From Denitratisoma oestradiolicum (GTDB taxonomy: Bacteria; Pseudomonadota; Gammaproteobacteria; Burkholderiales; Rhodocyclaceae), in the NCBI RefSeq assembly GCF_902813185.1, contig NZ_LR778301.1, positions 1,364,001 to 1,428,000 on the forward strand: DNA of 64,000 bases, in the 5' to 3' direction. Position numbers and translations under genes: made by a program. The notes below the pieces were generated by a model, which was not told the DNA's origin, searched no databases, and saw only the letters and a list, made by a program, of their open reading frames with translations. Below, piece by piece: positions 42,111-52,225 of this stretch. How positions within the stretch are numbered: the first letter of the stretch is position 1; each line of letters begins with the position of its first letter.

Positions 42111-43178
42111 ATGGATTTCACTTTCAGCGAAGATCAAATCGCCTTCCGCGAGGCCATGCACAGCTTCTTTGCCAAGGAGCTGCCCCTGGAAACCATCCGC
42201 AAGAACTGGGAGACCGAAGCCGGCCACGCCCCCGAGTTGCAGGCCAGGATCGCCGAGCAGGGCCTGTTCGGCCTTTCGGTGCCCGAGGACTTCGGCGGCC
42301 TGGGCCTCTCTGACGTGGACTGGGTGCAGATGACCCAGGAACTCGGTTATTCAGCCCTGCCCGACTACGTGGTGGATACCGCCTACGTGGCTGTCGGCCT
42401 GTTGAACGCACTGCCCGCCGGCCATGCCCTGGCCGCCCAGTTGGCAACTGAGTGGCTGCCCCGCATCGCCGAAGGCTCAGCCCGCGTTGCCGTCGGCCAT
42501 CCCAGCCAGAAGCTGGTGGCCGATGCCGATACGGCTGATCTGCTGCTGCTTGCCCACCAGGGCGAACTGCACGCGGTGGCCGGCAGCGCGGTGAAGACCG
42601 TGCTCAATCCCAGTATCGACTTGTCGCGCCGCCTGTGCCGCGTGGAATGGACGCCCAGCACCGAGACCCGCGTGCTGGACGCCGCCGCGGCCGCGCCCCT
42701 GTGGGAAGACGCCCTGAACCGCGGCGCCCTGGCGGCCGCCGGTCAGATCATGGGCCAGATCCTGCGCATGCTGGACATTTCTGTGGCCTACACCAGCGAA
42801 CGCAAGCAGTTCGGCAAGCCCATCGGCAGCTTCCAGGCGGTCAAGCACCACCTGGCCACCGTGGCGGTCAAGGCCGAATTCGCCAAGCCGGTGCTGGAAC
42901 GGGCTGCCCAGGCCATGGCCAGCGGCGATCCCGCCCGCGGCGTCCATGTCTCCCACGCCAAGCTGGCCTGCGGTGACGCCGGTTGGCTGGCCGCCCGCAG
43001 TGGCATCCAGGTTCATGGCGGCATGGGCTACACCTGGGAAGTGGATCTGCAGATATTCATGAAGCGCGCCTGGGTGCTGGATGCGGCCTGGGGCGACCGG
43101 GCCTTCCACAAGAACCGTGTGGCCGCCCATGTGCTCTCCGCCAACGCCCCCCTGGGCGCCGGCAAAACTTTTATCTGA
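42111..43178 (+). CDS. Acyl-CoA dehydrogenase, second subunit (steroid type)
   Basis: A 355-residue acyl-CoA dehydrogenase-fold protein with DFTFSEDQIAFREAMHSFFA at the start, AYTSERKQFGKPIGSFQAVK and IQVHGGMGYTWEVDLQIFMK in the C-terminal helical domain. It is shorter and more divergent in the middle domain than its neighbour. It lies 12 bp downstream of the first dehydrogenase, the arrangement of heteromeric steroid FadE pairs, so it is probably the partner subunit. Which subunit holds the catalytic base is unclear from the sequence alone. Confidence 0.86.
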   Translation: MDFTFSEDQIAFREAMHSFFAKELPLETIRKNWETEAGHAPELQARIAEQGLFGLSVPEDFGGLGLSDVDWVQMTQELGYSALPDYVVDTAYVAVGLLNALPAGHALAAQLATEWLPRIAEGSARVAVGHPSQKLVADADTADLLLLAHQGELHAVAGSAVKTVLNPSIDLSRRLCRVEWTPSTETRVLDAAAAAPLWEDALNRGALAAAGQIMGQILRMLDISVAYTSERKQFGKPIGSFQAVKHHLATVAVKAEFAKPVLERAAQAMASGDPARGVHVSHAKLACGDAGWLAARSGIQVHGGMGYTWEVDLQIFMKRAWVLDAAWGDRAFHKNRVAAHVLSANAPLGAGKTFI

Positions 43179-43190
43179 CAAGGAAACAAA

Positions 43191-44345
43191 ATGGCTGAAG
43201 CCTATATCGTTGACGCCCTGCGCTCTCCCACGGGCAAACGCAAGGGTTCCCTGGCTACCGTCCATGGGGCCGATCTTGGCGCCCATGTGATCAAGGCCAT
43301 CGTCGAGCGCAATGCCATTCCCGCCGAGGATTACGATGACGTGATCTTCGGCTGCGTGGACACCATCGGCGCCCTGGCCGGCGACATCGCCCGCACTTCC
43401 TGGCTGGCCGCCGGCATGCCCATGTGCGTGCCCGGCACCACCATCGACCGCCAGTGCGGCTCTTCCCAACAGGCCGTGCATTTCGCCGCCCAGGCGGTGA
43501 TGAGCGGCACCCAGGACGTGATCCTGGCCGGTGGCGTGCAGACCATGAGCGCCATTCCCATCTCCTCCGCCATGTTGGCGGGCCAGCCCCTGGGCTTCAC
43601 CACTCCCTTTGCCGAGAGCAAGGGCTGGCAGGCCCGTTTCGGCGACGCGCCGGTGAACCAGTTCTACGCGGCCCAGCGCATCGCCGACAAGTGGGGCATT
43701 TCCCGCGAGGACATGGAAGTCTTCGCCAAGGAAAGCCACGACCGGGCCCTGAAGGCCATCGCCGAAGGCCGTTTCGACCGCGAAGTGGTGCCCTACGGCG
43801 ACTTCAAGATGGACGAGACCGCCCGCGCCTCGACCCTGGAAAAAATGGCCACCCTGGCCCCGGTGGATCCCGCCTATCCCGCCATCACCGCCGCCGTTTC
43901 CAGCTCCACCTGCGATGCTTCCTCCGCCGTGCTTGTGGTGTCCGAAGCGGCCCTGAAGCGCTACAACCTGACGCCCCGTGCCCGCATCCAGCACATCAGC
44001 GTGCGCGCCGACGATCCCATCTGGCACCTGACCGCGCCGATCCCCGCCACCGCCTATGCCCTGAAGAAGGCCGGCATGAAGCTGGAGGACATCGACCGGG
44101 TGGAAATCAACGAAGCCTTCGCCTCGGTGGTCATGGCCTGGCTGAAGGAAACCGGCTACGACTACGCCAAGACCAACGTCAATGGCGGCGCCATCGCCCT
44201 GGGCCACCCCCTGGGGGCCTCCGGCGCCAAGCTGATGACCACCCTGCTGCACGAACTGGAGCGCAGCGGCGGCCGTTATGGTTTGCAGACCATGTGCGAA
44301 GGTGGTGGCCAGGCCAACGTGACGATTATCGAGCGGCTGGGATAA
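43191..44345 (+). CDS. Acetyl-CoA C-acyltransferase (thiolase), FadA-like
   Basis: A 384-residue degradative thiolase. The nucleophile is in [16 protein letters not shown], and the C-terminal active-site boxes are [18 protein letters not shown] (His) and CEGGGQAN (Cys). It cleaves a 3-ketoacyl-CoA with CoA. It lies 12 bp after the acyl-CoA dehydrogenase pair. In actinobacterial steroid degradation FadA5 and FadA6 play this role (side chain and ring C/D fragment); this one looks closer to the FadA6 role by neighbourhood, but that is not proven. A repeat-rich gap follows. Confidence 0.87.
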   Translation: MAEAYIVDALRSPTGKRKGSLATVHGADLGAHVIKAIVERNAIPAEDYDDVIFGCVDTIGALAGDIARTSWLAAGMPMCVPGTTIDRQCGSSQQAVHFAAQAVMSGTQDVILAGGVQTMSAIPISSAMLAGQPLGFTTPFAESKGWQARFGDAPVNQFYAAQRIADKWGISREDMEVFAKESHDRALKAIAEGRFDREVVPYGDFKMDETARASTLEKMATLAPVDPAYPAITAAVSSSTCDASSAVLVVSEAALKRYNLTPRARIQHISVRADDPIWHLTAPIPATAYALKKAGMKLEDIDRVEINEAFASVVMAWLKETGYDYAKTNVNGGAIALGHPLGASGAKLMTTLLHELERSGGRYGLQTMCEGGGQANVTIIERLG

Positions 44346-44380
44346 CGATCATGAGGACAAGCCACCTTGGGTAATGAAAC

Positions 44381-44450
44381 CCGTCACCCCGGCGCAGGCC
44401 GGGGTCCAGGTCGGCGGCCCGCTAGATTCCGGCCTACGCCGGAATGACGG
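44381..44450. repeat. Paired inverted REP-like repeat downstream of the thiolase gene
   Basis: CCGTCACCCCGGCG...CCGGGGTCCAG (44381-44409) and, 12 bp on, CTAGATTCCGGCC...CCGGAATGACGG (44422-44450) are the same roughly 29-bp unit in opposite orientation. Each unit is itself an imperfect hairpin. The plan matches 45447-45522 and the inner pair at 35363-35433. Confidence 0.85.
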
Positions 44451-44526
44451 GTGTGGTGAGTCGTTATGTTTCACGAAATCATTCCGCATTTCGCGCTAAA
44501 CAAAAAATTTTTGGAGAGGAATAAAA

Positions 44527-45408
44527 ATGGGACTTTGTGACAACCGTACCGTCATCATCACCGGCGCCGGCGGCGGCCTCGGCCGCGCCTACGCCCTGGC
44601 CCTGGCCAAGGCCGGCGCCAATGTGGTGGTCAACGACATCCGCCTCGACGCGGCCCAGGATGTGGTGAATGACATCACCCAGGCCGGCGGCAAGGCCATC
44701 GCCAACAGCGACGACATCACCACCATCGCCACCGCTCAGAAGATCGTGGACGCCGCCATCGCCGCCTACGGCAAGGTGGACGCCGTGGTGAACAACGCCG
44801 GCATTCTGCGCGACCGCATGTTCGTCTCCCTCACCGAGGACGATTGGGATGCCGTGATGCGCGTGCATCTGAAGGGCCATTTCTGCCTGTCCAACATCCT
44901 GGGCAAGTACTGGCGCGACCAGACCAAGGCCGGTGTCGCGGTCGATGCTCGCATCATCAACACCAGCTCCGGCGCCGGCCTGCAAGGCTCCGTGGGCCAG
45001 TCCAACTACTCCGCCGCCAAGGGCGGCGTGGCCACCCTGACCCTGGTGCAGTCCGCCGAGCTGAAGCGCTACGGCGTCACCGCCAACGCCCTGGCCCCCG
45101 CCGCCCGCACCGCCATGACCGAGCAGGGCATGCCCGACATGGTGAAGAAGCCCACCGACGGCAGCTTCGACTTCTACGATCCGATGAACGTGGCGGCCCT
45201 GATCGTCTATCTGGTGAGCGCCTCCTCCAAGCACGTGAATGGCCAGGTGTTCGAGATCGAGGGCGATCGGGTTTCCGTCTGCGACGGCTGGAAGACCGGC
45301 CCCGAGAAGAAGAAGGGCGGCGCCGGCTACACCGCCGAGGAGATTGGCGGCGTGATCGACGAGCTGATCAAGCAGAGCGCGCCCCCCAAGAAGGTCTGGG
45401 GCTCTTGA
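44527..45408 (+). CDS. Short-chain dehydrogenase (17beta-HSD4/MFE type) in steroid cluster
   Basis: A 293-residue SDR. The NAD(P)-binding glycine motif is TGAGGGLGRAYALALAKAGA, NNAGILRDRMF follows, and the catalytic triad is visible as Ser in NTSSGAGLQGSVGQ and YSAAKGG. The C-terminal stretch VYLVSASSKHVNGQVFEIEG and a tail after it resemble the SDR half of peroxisomal multifunctional enzyme 2 and mycobacterial Rv3548c. It would oxidise a 3-hydroxyacyl-CoA or steroid hydroxyl. The gaps on both sides hold paired repeats, so it may have its own promoter. GGAGAGG lies upstream of the ATG. Confidence 0.87.
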   Translation: MGLCDNRTVIITGAGGGLGRAYALALAKAGANVVVNDIRLDAAQDVVNDITQAGGKAIANSDDITTIATAQKIVDAAIAAYGKVDAVVNNAGILRDRMFVSLTEDDWDAVMRVHLKGHFCLSNILGKYWRDQTKAGVAVDARIINTSSGAGLQGSVGQSNYSAAKGGVATLTLVQSAELKRYGVTANALAPAARTAMTEQGMPDMVKKPTDGSFDFYDPMNVAALIVYLVSASSKHVNGQVFEIEGDRVSVCDGWKTGPEKKKGGAGYTAEEIGGVIDELIKQSAPPKKVWGS

Positions 45409-45446
45409 GTCGTTTTCCATTAATTTGGCCCGAATATGTCTTTAGT

Positions 45447-45522
45447 CGTCTCCCCGGCGAAAGCCGGGGTCCAGGGGTTTGACCCACCGCACACTGGATT
45501 CCGGCTTGCGCCGGAATGACGG
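45447..45522. repeat. Paired inverted REP-like repeat upstream of the IpdF-like gene
   Basis: CGTCTCCCCGGCG...CCGGGGTCCAG (45447-45474) and CTGGATTCCGGC...CCGGAATGACGG (45494-45522), 19 bp apart, repeat the plan of 44381-44450. The right unit is nearly identical to the right unit there. Confidence 0.85.
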
Positions 45523-45579
45523 GGTCCATAGACTTTATTGGGCCATCCCGTTCGTAAAACCTGATATCCGAGGAAGACC

Positions 45580-46365
45580 ATGAAATCTGCTCCCGCCTAC
45601 GTTCCGGGCCACGGCCTCTTGAAGGGCAAGTCCGCCCTGGTCACCGCCGCTGCCGGCGCCGGCATCGGTTTTTCCGCCGCAAAGCGCTGCGCCGAGGAGG
45701 GCGTGCGCGCCTTGATGATTTCCGACATCCACGAGCGCCGTCTGGGCGAGGCCGTGGAAAAGCTGAAGGCCGAAACCGGGCTTCAGGAAGTCTATGGCGT
45801 GCTGTGCGACGTGACCAAGGAAGATCAGGTGCAGGCCCTGGTGGCGGCCGCCGAGGAGAAGCTGGGCGGCGTGGACATCCTGATCAACAATGCCGGCCTG
45901 GGCGGCCAGAAGCGCATTGTCGACATGACCGACGACGAGTGGTTCAAGGTGATCGACGTGTCCCTGAACAGCGTGTTCCGCATGACCCGCGCCATCCTCA
46001 AGGTGATGCAGCCCCGCGGCCATGGCGTGATCGTGAACAACGCCTCGGTGCTGGGCTGGCGTGCCCAGAAGGAACAGGCCCACTACGCCGCCGCCAAGGC
46101 CGGGGTGATGGCCCTGACCCGCTGCGCCGCCCTGGAAGCGGCCGAGTTTGGCGTACGTATCAATGCCGTGTCGCCTTCCATTGCTTTGCATGAATTCCTC
46201 AAGAAGGCTTCCTCCGAGGAATTGCTGGACAAGCTCTCCAGCACCGAAGCCTTCGGCCGCGCCGCCGAGCCCTGGGAGGTGGCCAATGCCATGGTGTTCC
46301 TGGCCAGCGACTATTCCTCCTACATGACGGGTGAGGTGATGTCCGTCAGTTCCCAACGTGCGTAA
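45580..46365 (+). CDS. ipdF: Short-chain dehydrogenase, IpdF-like
   Basis: A 261-residue SDR. TAAAGAGIGFSAAKRCAEEG is the cofactor motif, NNAGLGGQKRIVDM follows, and YAAAKAGVMALTR carries the catalytic Tyr and Lys. The C-terminal part NAVSPSIALHEFLKKASSEE and SSYMTGEVMSVSSQRA closely resembles mycobacterial IpdF (Rv3559c), which oxidises the 5-hydroxy group of a HIP-CoA derivative to the ketone in ring C/D degradation. GAGGAAG lies before the ATG. The next gene starts 178 bp downstream. Confidence 0.86.
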   Translation: MKSAPAYVPGHGLLKGKSALVTAAAGAGIGFSAAKRCAEEGVRALMISDIHERRLGEAVEKLKAETGLQEVYGVLCDVTKEDQVQALVAAAEEKLGGVDILINNAGLGGQKRIVDMTDDEWFKVIDVSLNSVFRMTRAILKVMQPRGHGVIVNNASVLGWRAQKEQAHYAAAKAGVMALTRCAALEAAEFGVRINAVSPSIALHEFLKKASSEELLDKLSSTEAFGRAAEPWEVANAMVFLASDYSSYMTGEVMSVSSQRA

Positions 46366-46543
46366 GGTTCGCCCCCCTTCGCCCCCCTCCGGGGGGTTCG
46401 ATGCGGCTCGCTTTGCTCGAAAGTCACGGGGAGCTCCGTGGCAGCAGTTTGCCGCTTGCGCCTGGGGCGGCGCGTGCCGCTTTCCCTTGGGATCGGCCCG
46501 GCGGGAAAGCTGTTTTTTTACAGACCATTAAAGAGGAGGTCTC

Positions 46544-47002
46544 ATGGCTGTCGTCTTCAATTCCAATCAGTCCGTCCTCGACCTGCAGGGCAAGGAGCTG
46601 GGCACCAGCGACTGGCTTACCATCGAGCAGGAGCGCATCAACCAGTTCGCCGATGCCACCGGTGATCATCAGTGGATTCACGTGGACCCGGTGAAGGCCA
46701 AGGACGGCCCCTTCGGTGCCTGCATCGCCCATGGCTATCTGACCCTGGCGCTGGTCAATTACTTCATGCCCCAGGTGATCACCCTGGAAAATATGAAAAT
46801 GGGGGTCAACTATGGCTGCGAGAAGATCCGTTTCCCCAATACCGTGAAGGTGGGTTCCCGGCTCCGCGGCCGCTGTGAACTGGTCAAGGCCGAGCCGGCC
46901 GGCGAGGGCGTCCAGGCCACGATCCGCGTCACCGTGGAGATCGAGGGCCAGGAGCGTCCCGCCTGCGTCGCCGACACCATCAGCCGTTATTTCTTCAACT
47001 GA
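46544..47002 (+). CDS. MaoC-like (R)-enoyl-CoA hydratase
   Basis: A 152-residue hotdog-fold hydratase with the intact hydratase-2 motif FADATGDHQWIHVDPVKAKD (Asp and His in D-x4-H) and HGYLTLALVNYFMPQVI. It adds water to an enoyl-CoA and is similar to single-domain MaoC enzymes such as Rv0130. GAGGAGG precedes the start. It lies 24 bp before the second thiolase, with which it is probably cotranscribed. The substrate is unknown but should be a steroid-derived or medium-chain CoA ester. Confidence 0.88.
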   Translation: MAVVFNSNQSVLDLQGKELGTSDWLTIEQERINQFADATGDHQWIHVDPVKAKDGPFGACIAHGYLTLALVNYFMPQVITLENMKMGVNYGCEKIRFPNTVKVGSRLRGRCELVKAEPAGEGVQATIRVTVEIEGQERPACVADTISRYFFN

Positions 47003-47026
47003 TTCCGCTTGCGGAAAGGAAAGATC

Positions 47027-48229
47027 ATGAAAGAAGCCGTCATCGTCAGCACCGCCCGTACCGGCATCGGCAAAGCCTATCGCGGCGCCTTCAACGACAC
47101 CGAAGCCCCCGTGATGGGCGGCCATGTGGTCAAGGCCGCCGTCGAGCGGGCCAAGCTCAACCCCGCCGAGGTGGATGATGTGATCATCGGCGTGTCGGCC
47201 CAGCAGGGCACCCAGGGCTACACCCTGGGCCGCCTGTCGGTGTACACCGCCGGCCTGCCCGACACCGTGCCCGGCATGGCCCTGGACCGCATGTGCGCCT
47301 CCGGCCTGGTGGCGATCGCCGATGCGGCCAAGAGCATCATGGCCAACGAGCGCGACATCATCGTCGCCGGCGGCCTGGAGTCCATCTCCCTGGTGCAGAA
47401 CAAGTTCAAGAACGCCCATCGCACACCCTCCCAGGCGGTGCTGGCGGCCTATCCCGCCGCCTATGCGCCGATGATCGAGACGGCCGAGATCGTTTCCCAG
47501 CGCTACAACATCTCCCGCGCCGCCCAGGACGAATACGCTCTGCAAAGCCAGCAGCGCACCGCGGAAGCCCAGGCCAAGGGTATCTTCAACGACGAGATCG
47601 TGCCGATCACCGTCGAGAAGCAGCTCTTCGACAAGGAAGGCAACCCCACCACCAAGGAAACCGTCACCCTCACCAAGGACGAGGGCAACCGGGCCGACAC
47701 CACGCTGGAAAGCCTCTCCGGCCTCAAGCCCGTTTATAAGAACGGCCAGTGGGTCAAGGAAGGCCAGTTCATCACCGCCGGCAACGCTTCCCAGCTGTCC
47801 GACGGCGCCTCTGCCTCGGTGTTGATGAGCCGCGAGATGGCCAAGGAGCGGGGCCTGGAGCCCCTGGGCGTGTATCGCGGTCTGGCCCTGGCCGGCTGCA
47901 AGGCCGAGGAAATGGGCATCGGCCCGGTGTTCGCGATTCCCAAACTGCTGGCCCGCCACAACCTGAAGGTATCGGACATCGGCCTGTGGGAAATCAACGA
48001 AGCCTTCGCCTGTCAGGTGGTGTACTGCCGCGACCAGCTGGGCATTGCCAACGACCGCCTGAACGTCAACGGCGGCGCGATTTCCATTGGCCATCCTTTC
48101 GGCATGTCCGGGGCCCGTCTGGTGGGCACCGCGTTGCTGGAGGCCCGCCGTCGCGGCGAGCGCTATGTCGTCGTCTCGATGTGCATCGGCGGCGGCATGG
48201 GGGCTGCTGGTTTGTTCGAAATCGTCTAA
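47027..48229 (+). CDS. Acetyl-CoA C-acyltransferase (second thiolase in the cluster)
   Basis: A 400-residue thiolase. The active-site Cys is in [18 protein letters not shown], His in [20 protein letters not shown], and the second Cys in [13 protein letters not shown]. It belongs to a different thiolase branch from the gene at 43191 (CIGGGMGA versus CEGGGQAN). ATG 47027 (GAAAGGAAAGATC before it) was preferred over an in-frame start 18 bp earlier. Having two thiolases agrees with side-chain and ring-fragment cleavage being separate steps; which does which is not known. A hairpin follows before the KSI gene. Confidence 0.88.
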   Translation: MKEAVIVSTARTGIGKAYRGAFNDTEAPVMGGHVVKAAVERAKLNPAEVDDVIIGVSAQQGTQGYTLGRLSVYTAGLPDTVPGMALDRMCASGLVAIADAAKSIMANERDIIVAGGLESISLVQNKFKNAHRTPSQAVLAAYPAAYAPMIETAEIVSQRYNISRAAQDEYALQSQQRTAEAQAKGIFNDEIVPITVEKQLFDKEGNPTTKETVTLTKDEGNRADTTLESLSGLKPVYKNGQWVKEGQFITAGNASQLSDGASASVLMSREMAKERGLEPLGVYRGLALAGCKAEEMGIGPVFAIPKLLARHNLKVSDIGLWEINEAFACQVVYCRDQLGIANDRLNVNGGAISIGHPFGMSGARLVGTALLEARRRGERYVVVSMCIGGGMGAAGLFEIV

Positions 48230-48268
48230 GCTCTCGTCTTTAGTGACGTAGCGTTCAGTAACGACTTG

Positions 48269-48297
48269 CACGGGGCCGCGCCGACGCCGGCCCCGTG
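48269..48297 (+). terminator. Hairpin between the thiolase and KSI genes
   Basis: CACGGGGCCG (48269-48278) and CGGCCCCGTG (48288-48297) form a 10-bp stem with a 9-nt loop. No T-run follows (GTCTCGCTTG), so it is a weak or rho-assisted terminator. It suggests the KSI-KstD-FadD3 genes may be a separate unit. Confidence 0.55.
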
Positions 48298-48338
48298 TCT
48301 CGCTTGAAACCATAATTCATAAGAACGGAGGACGGACG

Positions 48339-48719
48339 ATGCCCACATCGGCAGACATGAAGGCGGTGATGACCAGGTACGCAGCGCTGGTGAGCGCGGG
48401 CGACGCGGAGGCCGTGGTGGCGCTTTACGCGGACAATGCCACCATCGAGGACCCGGTGGGCGCTCCCATCCAGAGCGGCCGCGAGGCCATCGTCAAGTTC
48501 TACCAGGGGGCCTGCGCCTCCGGCGTGAAAATCAAGGTGCTGTCCGGCCCCTATGGCTCCTTCGGCAACAGCGCCGCCATGACGGCGGAAGTCCTGGTTG
48601 ATGTGCCGGGGCAGGGACCGACCCGCATCGAACTGATCGAGGTCATGGAGTTCGACGCCCAGGGCAAAATCAGCGCCATGCGCGCCTACTGGGCCCAGGA
48701 AGACATGAAGCCCGCCTGA
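48339..48719 (+). CDS. ksi: Steroid delta5-delta4 isomerase (ketosteroid isomerase, KSI)
   Basis: A 126-residue SnoaL/KSI-fold protein. Aligned by eye to the Comamonas testosteroni enzyme, the catalytic base is kept as Asp38 (ATIEDPVGAP) and the oxyanion Tyr14 is kept (TRYAALVSAGD). The third residue, Asp99 in Comamonas, appears to be Glu101 here (ELIEVMEFD). The enzyme shifts the double bond of 3-oxo-delta5 steroids to delta4. GGAGG lies upstream of the ATG. It stands immediately before the KstD-like gene, matching ring-A metabolism. Confidence 0.85.
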   Translation: MPTSADMKAVMTRYAALVSAGDAEAVVALYADNATIEDPVGAPIQSGREAIVKFYQGACASGVKIKVLSGPYGSFGNSAAMTAEVLVDVPGQGPTRIELIEVMEFDAQGKISAMRAYWAQEDMKPA

Positions 48720-48753
48720 TCGGCGAATCGAGAACAATCCAAGGGGGAAGAGG

Positions 48754-50430
48754 ATGAGTGAGAACGCGGAATTCGATGTGGTGGTGGTGGGCTCCGGCGG
48801 TGGCGCGCTGCTGTCGGCGGTGCGCGCCCATGATCTGGGCATGAAGGTGCTGGTGATCGAGAAGAGCAACCAGTACGGCGGCACCTCGGCCACTTCCGGC
48901 GGCGTGCTGTGGATTCCCCTGAACGGCCAGGTGGAGGACACCTACGAGAGCGCCTACACCTACCTGAAGGCTGCCGTGGGGGATACGTCCACCGACGGCA
49001 AAATTCGTGCGTACCTGGATAGCGCGGGTGAGATGATCCGCTACGTCAACGAAAAGACATCCCTGCACTACAAAGCCTGCCCCGAATATCCCGATTACTA
49101 TCAGGAAATGCCCTGCGCCCTGCCCGGAGGGCGGGCCATGGAGCCGCTGCCCTTCAACGGCGCCCTGCTGGGCGACGAATTGGTCAACCTGCGGGAGTCC
49201 CACCCCGGCGTCACCCTCAACGGCATTGGCATGACGGCACCCGAGGCCAATACCCTGGCCACCAAGGGGCCGGGCTGGGTCTGGATCACCATCAAGACCA
49301 TGGGTCGCTATTGCCTGGATCTGCCCTGGCGCATCAAGACCAAGCGGGATCGCCGCCTGTGTCTGGGCAATGCCCTGATGGGCGCGCTGCGCCACTCGAT
49401 GCTGGTGCGCAACATTCCCCTGTGGTTGAACTGCCCGCTGGAGTCCCTGGTCTATGAGAATGGCCGGGTCCAGGGCGCGGTGGCCAGGAAGGACGGCAAG
49501 CCGGTCACCATCCGCGCCCGCAAGGGCGTGATCCTGGGCGCCGGTGGCTTCGAGCGCAACCAGGAAATGCGCGACAAATATCTGCCCCAGCCCAGCCGCC
49601 AGGAGTGGTCGTCCACACCCAAGGGCAACAATACCGGCGACACCATCCGTGCTGCCGAGGCCATCGGCGCCAAGCTGGACAAGATGGATCAGGTCTGGGG
49701 CACCCCCTCTGTTCCTCACCCGAAATCACCCCAGGGGCAGCAGCCGATCTTTTCCGAGCGGGGGCTGGGCGGCTTCATTGCGGTGAACAAGCAGGGCAAG
49801 CGTTTCGTCAACGAGGCGATTTCCTATGATCGCTTCCAGTCCGCCATGTACGAGGATCATCGGAAGAACGGCGGCTGCATTCCCGCCTGGTTCGTGTTCG
49901 ACGGCAATTACCGCAAGAATTCCCCCCTCGGCCCCATCCTGCCGAGCATCGTGATGCCGGATGGCAAGGTGCCAAAGGAATGGTTCGGGGATTTCTTTTT
50001 CAAGGACGACACCATCGAGGGCCTGGCGCGCCAGATCGGCGTCGATGAGGCTGGCCTGGCCCAGACCCTGAAGAAGCACAACGAATATGCACGTAGCGGG
50101 GTGGATCTGGAATTCAATCGCGGCAACAACCCTCATGACCTCTACTGGTCCAACAAGGCGGTCAAACCCAATCCCTGTCTGATCCCCATCGAGAAGGGGC
50201 CCTTCTATGCCCTCAAGGTCTGGCCCAGCGACACGGGTACCAAGGGCGGCCCGGCGATTACCGACGATGCCCAGGTGATCAGCGTGGCGGGCGAGCCGAT
50301 TCCCGGCCTCTACTGTATCGGCAACAACTCCGCCGCTGCCCTGGGGCGGGCCTATGCCGGCGCCGGCGGCACCATCGGCCCCGGCATGGTGTTCGGTTTC
50401 CGTGCCGTCAACCATTTGGCGAAAGCCTGA
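48754..50430 (+). CDS. kstD: FAD-dependent 3-ketosteroid dehydrogenase (KstD-like)
   Basis: A 558-residue flavoprotein of the KstD/fumarate-reductase-like family. The dinucleotide motif is [24 protein letters not shown] follows the FAD site, and the C-terminal part has [18 protein letters not shown] and [20 protein letters not shown]. The Tyr and Gly around PFYAL/GTKGG lie where KstD keeps its Tyr487 and Gly491. It would introduce the C1-C2 double bond into 3-ketosteroids; a delta4-dehydrogenase of the same family cannot be ruled out. The length is typical. It lies 34 bp after KSI. Confidence 0.83.
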   Translation: MSENAEFDVVVVGSGGGALLSAVRAHDLGMKVLVIEKSNQYGGTSATSGGVLWIPLNGQVEDTYESAYTYLKAAVGDTSTDGKIRAYLDSAGEMIRYVNEKTSLHYKACPEYPDYYQEMPCALPGGRAMEPLPFNGALLGDELVNLRESHPGVTLNGIGMTAPEANTLATKGPGWVWITIKTMGRYCLDLPWRIKTKRDRRLCLGNALMGALRHSMLVRNIPLWLNCPLESLVYENGRVQGAVARKDGKPVTIRARKGVILGAGGFERNQEMRDKYLPQPSRQEWSSTPKGNNTGDTIRAAEAIGAKLDKMDQVWGTPSVPHPKSPQGQQPIFSERGLGGFIAVNKQGKRFVNEAISYDRFQSAMYEDHRKNGGCIPAWFVFDGNYRKNSPLGPILPSIVMPDGKVPKEWFGDFFFKDDTIEGLARQIGVDEAGLAQTLKKHNEYARSGVDLEFNRGNNPHDLYWSNKAVKPNPCLIPIEKGPFYALKVWPSDTGTKGGPAITDDAQVISVAGEPIPGLYCIGNNSAAALGRAYAGAGGTIGPGMVFGFRAVNHLAKA

Positions 50431-50494
50431 AGCTTCTGCTGTTCTTCCGGGAATGCTCGGCCATTCCCGGCATTTTCCGTCACAAGGAATTTAC

Positions 50495-52060
50495 ATGCTG
50501 CCCAAGATCCTGACCGTCCCCCACATGATGACCGAGTCCGCCCAGCGCTGGCCGGAGGCCATTGCGATAGAGGAGGGGGAGCACAAGATCAGCTACCGGC
50601 AACTGGATGCCCTGCGCATGCAGGCGGCCCGGGCCGTGATGGCCCTGGGCGTGGAGGCCGGTGACCGGGTCGCGGTTTGGGCGCCCAACCAGTGGGAATG
50701 GATCGTCGCCGCCCTGGGCCTGCAAACGGCCGGTGCCGTGCTGGTGCCCATCAACACCCGCATGAAGGGTATGGAAGCGGCGGACATCATCAAGCGCAGC
50801 GGCGCCAAGGTGCTGTTCATCGCCGGCGATTTCCTCGGCAGCTACTACCCCGACATGCTTCAGGGCCAGGATATGGGCGATCTGTCCCATACCGTGGTGT
50901 TGCGGGATGCCCGGGGGAGTGACAAGACCTGGGAGCAGTTCATGGCCCTGGCGGAACAGGTGCCGGAGGCAGATGCGTGTGCGCGTATGGATGCGGTTCA
51001 TCCTGACTCCCTGGCCGACCTGATGTTCACCTCCGGCACCACGGGGCGCTCCAAGGGTGTCATGTCCGTTCACAGCGCGGTGGTGCAGGCTTTCGATTCC
51101 TGGTCCAACGTGGTTACCCTGGGACCCGGCGACCGCTACCTGATCATCAATCCTTTTTTCCATTCCTTCGGCTACAAGGCCGGCTGGTTCTCGGCCCTGC
51201 TGCGGGGCGCCGCCATCCTGCCCTGCGCGGTGTTCGACGCCGAGACCGTGCTCAAACTGATCAACGAGAAAAAAATCAGCTTCCTGCCCGGCCCCCCCAC
51301 GCTTTATCTGACCATGCTTTCTTCCCCAAAGCTGAAGGACTACGACATCTCGAGCCTGCGGGTGGCGGTGACTGGCGCCGCCACCATTCCGCCGGTGTTG
51401 ATCCAGCGCATGCGGGATGAACTGGGCTTCAAGGTGGTGGTCACCGCCTACGGCCTCACCGAATGTGGCGGTTGCGCTACCGTCTGCGATCCGAGCGAGG
51501 ATGCGGAAACCATTGCCACCACCAGCGGCCGCGCCATTCCCGGCATCGAGCTGCGCTGTATCGACGAGGCCGGCAAACCGGTGCCGGCCGGCAGCGCCGG
51601 CGAAATCGTGATCCGCGGCTATTGCGTGATGAAGGGCTACATGGACGACGAGGAGGGTACCCGGGAGGCCATCGACAGCGAGGGCTGGCTGCATACCGGC
51701 GACGTGGGCATCCTCGACGAGCGGGGCAATCTGCGCATCACCGATCGCCTGAAGGACATGTTCATCGTCGGCGGCTTCAACTGCTATCCGGCGGAAGTGG
51801 AAAAACTCCTCAGCGTCCATCCCGCCATCGCTCAGGTGGCCGTGGTGGGGGTGCCCGACGAGCGCATGGGGGAAGTGGGTTGTGCCTTCGTGCTGCTGAA
51901 GGAAGGCGCCCAACTGGATGAGAAGGGCCTGATCGCCTGGTCCCGGGAAAACATGTCCAACTACAAGGTGCCCCGCTACGTGCGCATCGAAAAGGCCTTC
52001 CCCACCAATGCCTCGGGCAAGGTGCTGAAACGGGAACTGCGGGACGGCTTCAAGCCCTGA
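50495..52060 (+). CDS. fadD3: Acyl-CoA ligase, FadD3-like (HIP-CoA ligase)
   Basis: A 521-residue AMP-forming acyl-CoA synthetase. The ATP motif is [15 protein letters not shown], the adenylate motif [12 protein letters not shown], then [15 protein letters not shown] and the C-terminal catalytic lysine in [11 protein letters not shown]. In actinobacteria, FadD3 activates the propionate side chain of HIP and starts ring C/D degradation, so this gene fits beside ipdAB. ATG 50495 has AAGGA before it; the frame extends upstream into kstD but that part is not family-like. A terminator follows at once. Confidence 0.85.
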   Translation: MLPKILTVPHMMTESAQRWPEAIAIEEGEHKISYRQLDALRMQAARAVMALGVEAGDRVAVWAPNQWEWIVAALGLQTAGAVLVPINTRMKGMEAADIIKRSGAKVLFIAGDFLGSYYPDMLQGQDMGDLSHTVVLRDARGSDKTWEQFMALAEQVPEADACARMDAVHPDSLADLMFTSGTTGRSKGVMSVHSAVVQAFDSWSNVVTLGPGDRYLIINPFFHSFGYKAGWFSALLRGAAILPCAVFDAETVLKLINEKKISFLPGPPTLYLTMLSSPKLKDYDISSLRVAVTGAATIPPVLIQRMRDELGFKVVVTAYGLTECGGCATVCDPSEDAETIATTSGRAIPGIELRCIDEAGKPVPAGSAGEIVIRGYCVMKGYMDDEEGTREAIDSEGWLHTGDVGILDERGNLRITDRLKDMFIVGGFNCYPAEVEKLLSVHPAIAQVAVVGVPDERMGEVGCAFVLLKEGAQLDEKGLIAWSRENMSNYKVPRYVRIEKAFPTNASGKVLKRELRDGFKP

Positions 52061-52082
52061 GTTGCGGCGGGCGAAAAACAGG

Positions 52083-52116
52083 ACGGGCCGGGGAGCGATC
52101 CACCGGCCCGTTTTTC
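52083..52116 (+). terminator. Rho-independent terminator after the FadD3-like gene
   Basis: ACGGGCCGG (52083-52091) pairs with CCGGCCCGT (52103-52111) over an 11-nt loop and is followed by TTTTCC. It marks the end of the steroid cluster. Confidence 0.85.
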
Positions 52117-52225
52117 CTGGAAGTCCGGTAGTGGTCCATTCATGGCGAATCTGCGGAACCATGGAACATTTCCATGGCCTTTCAGCATGCCATCGGGCAT
52201 ACAATGCCCGGAGGAGGACGCTGAT

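Noticed and set aside
46366..46543. A possible small gene in the 178-bp gap before the MaoC hydratase
   Set aside because: The frame is Pro/Arg-rich and low-complexity, overlaps the hydratase start, and has no ribosome site.
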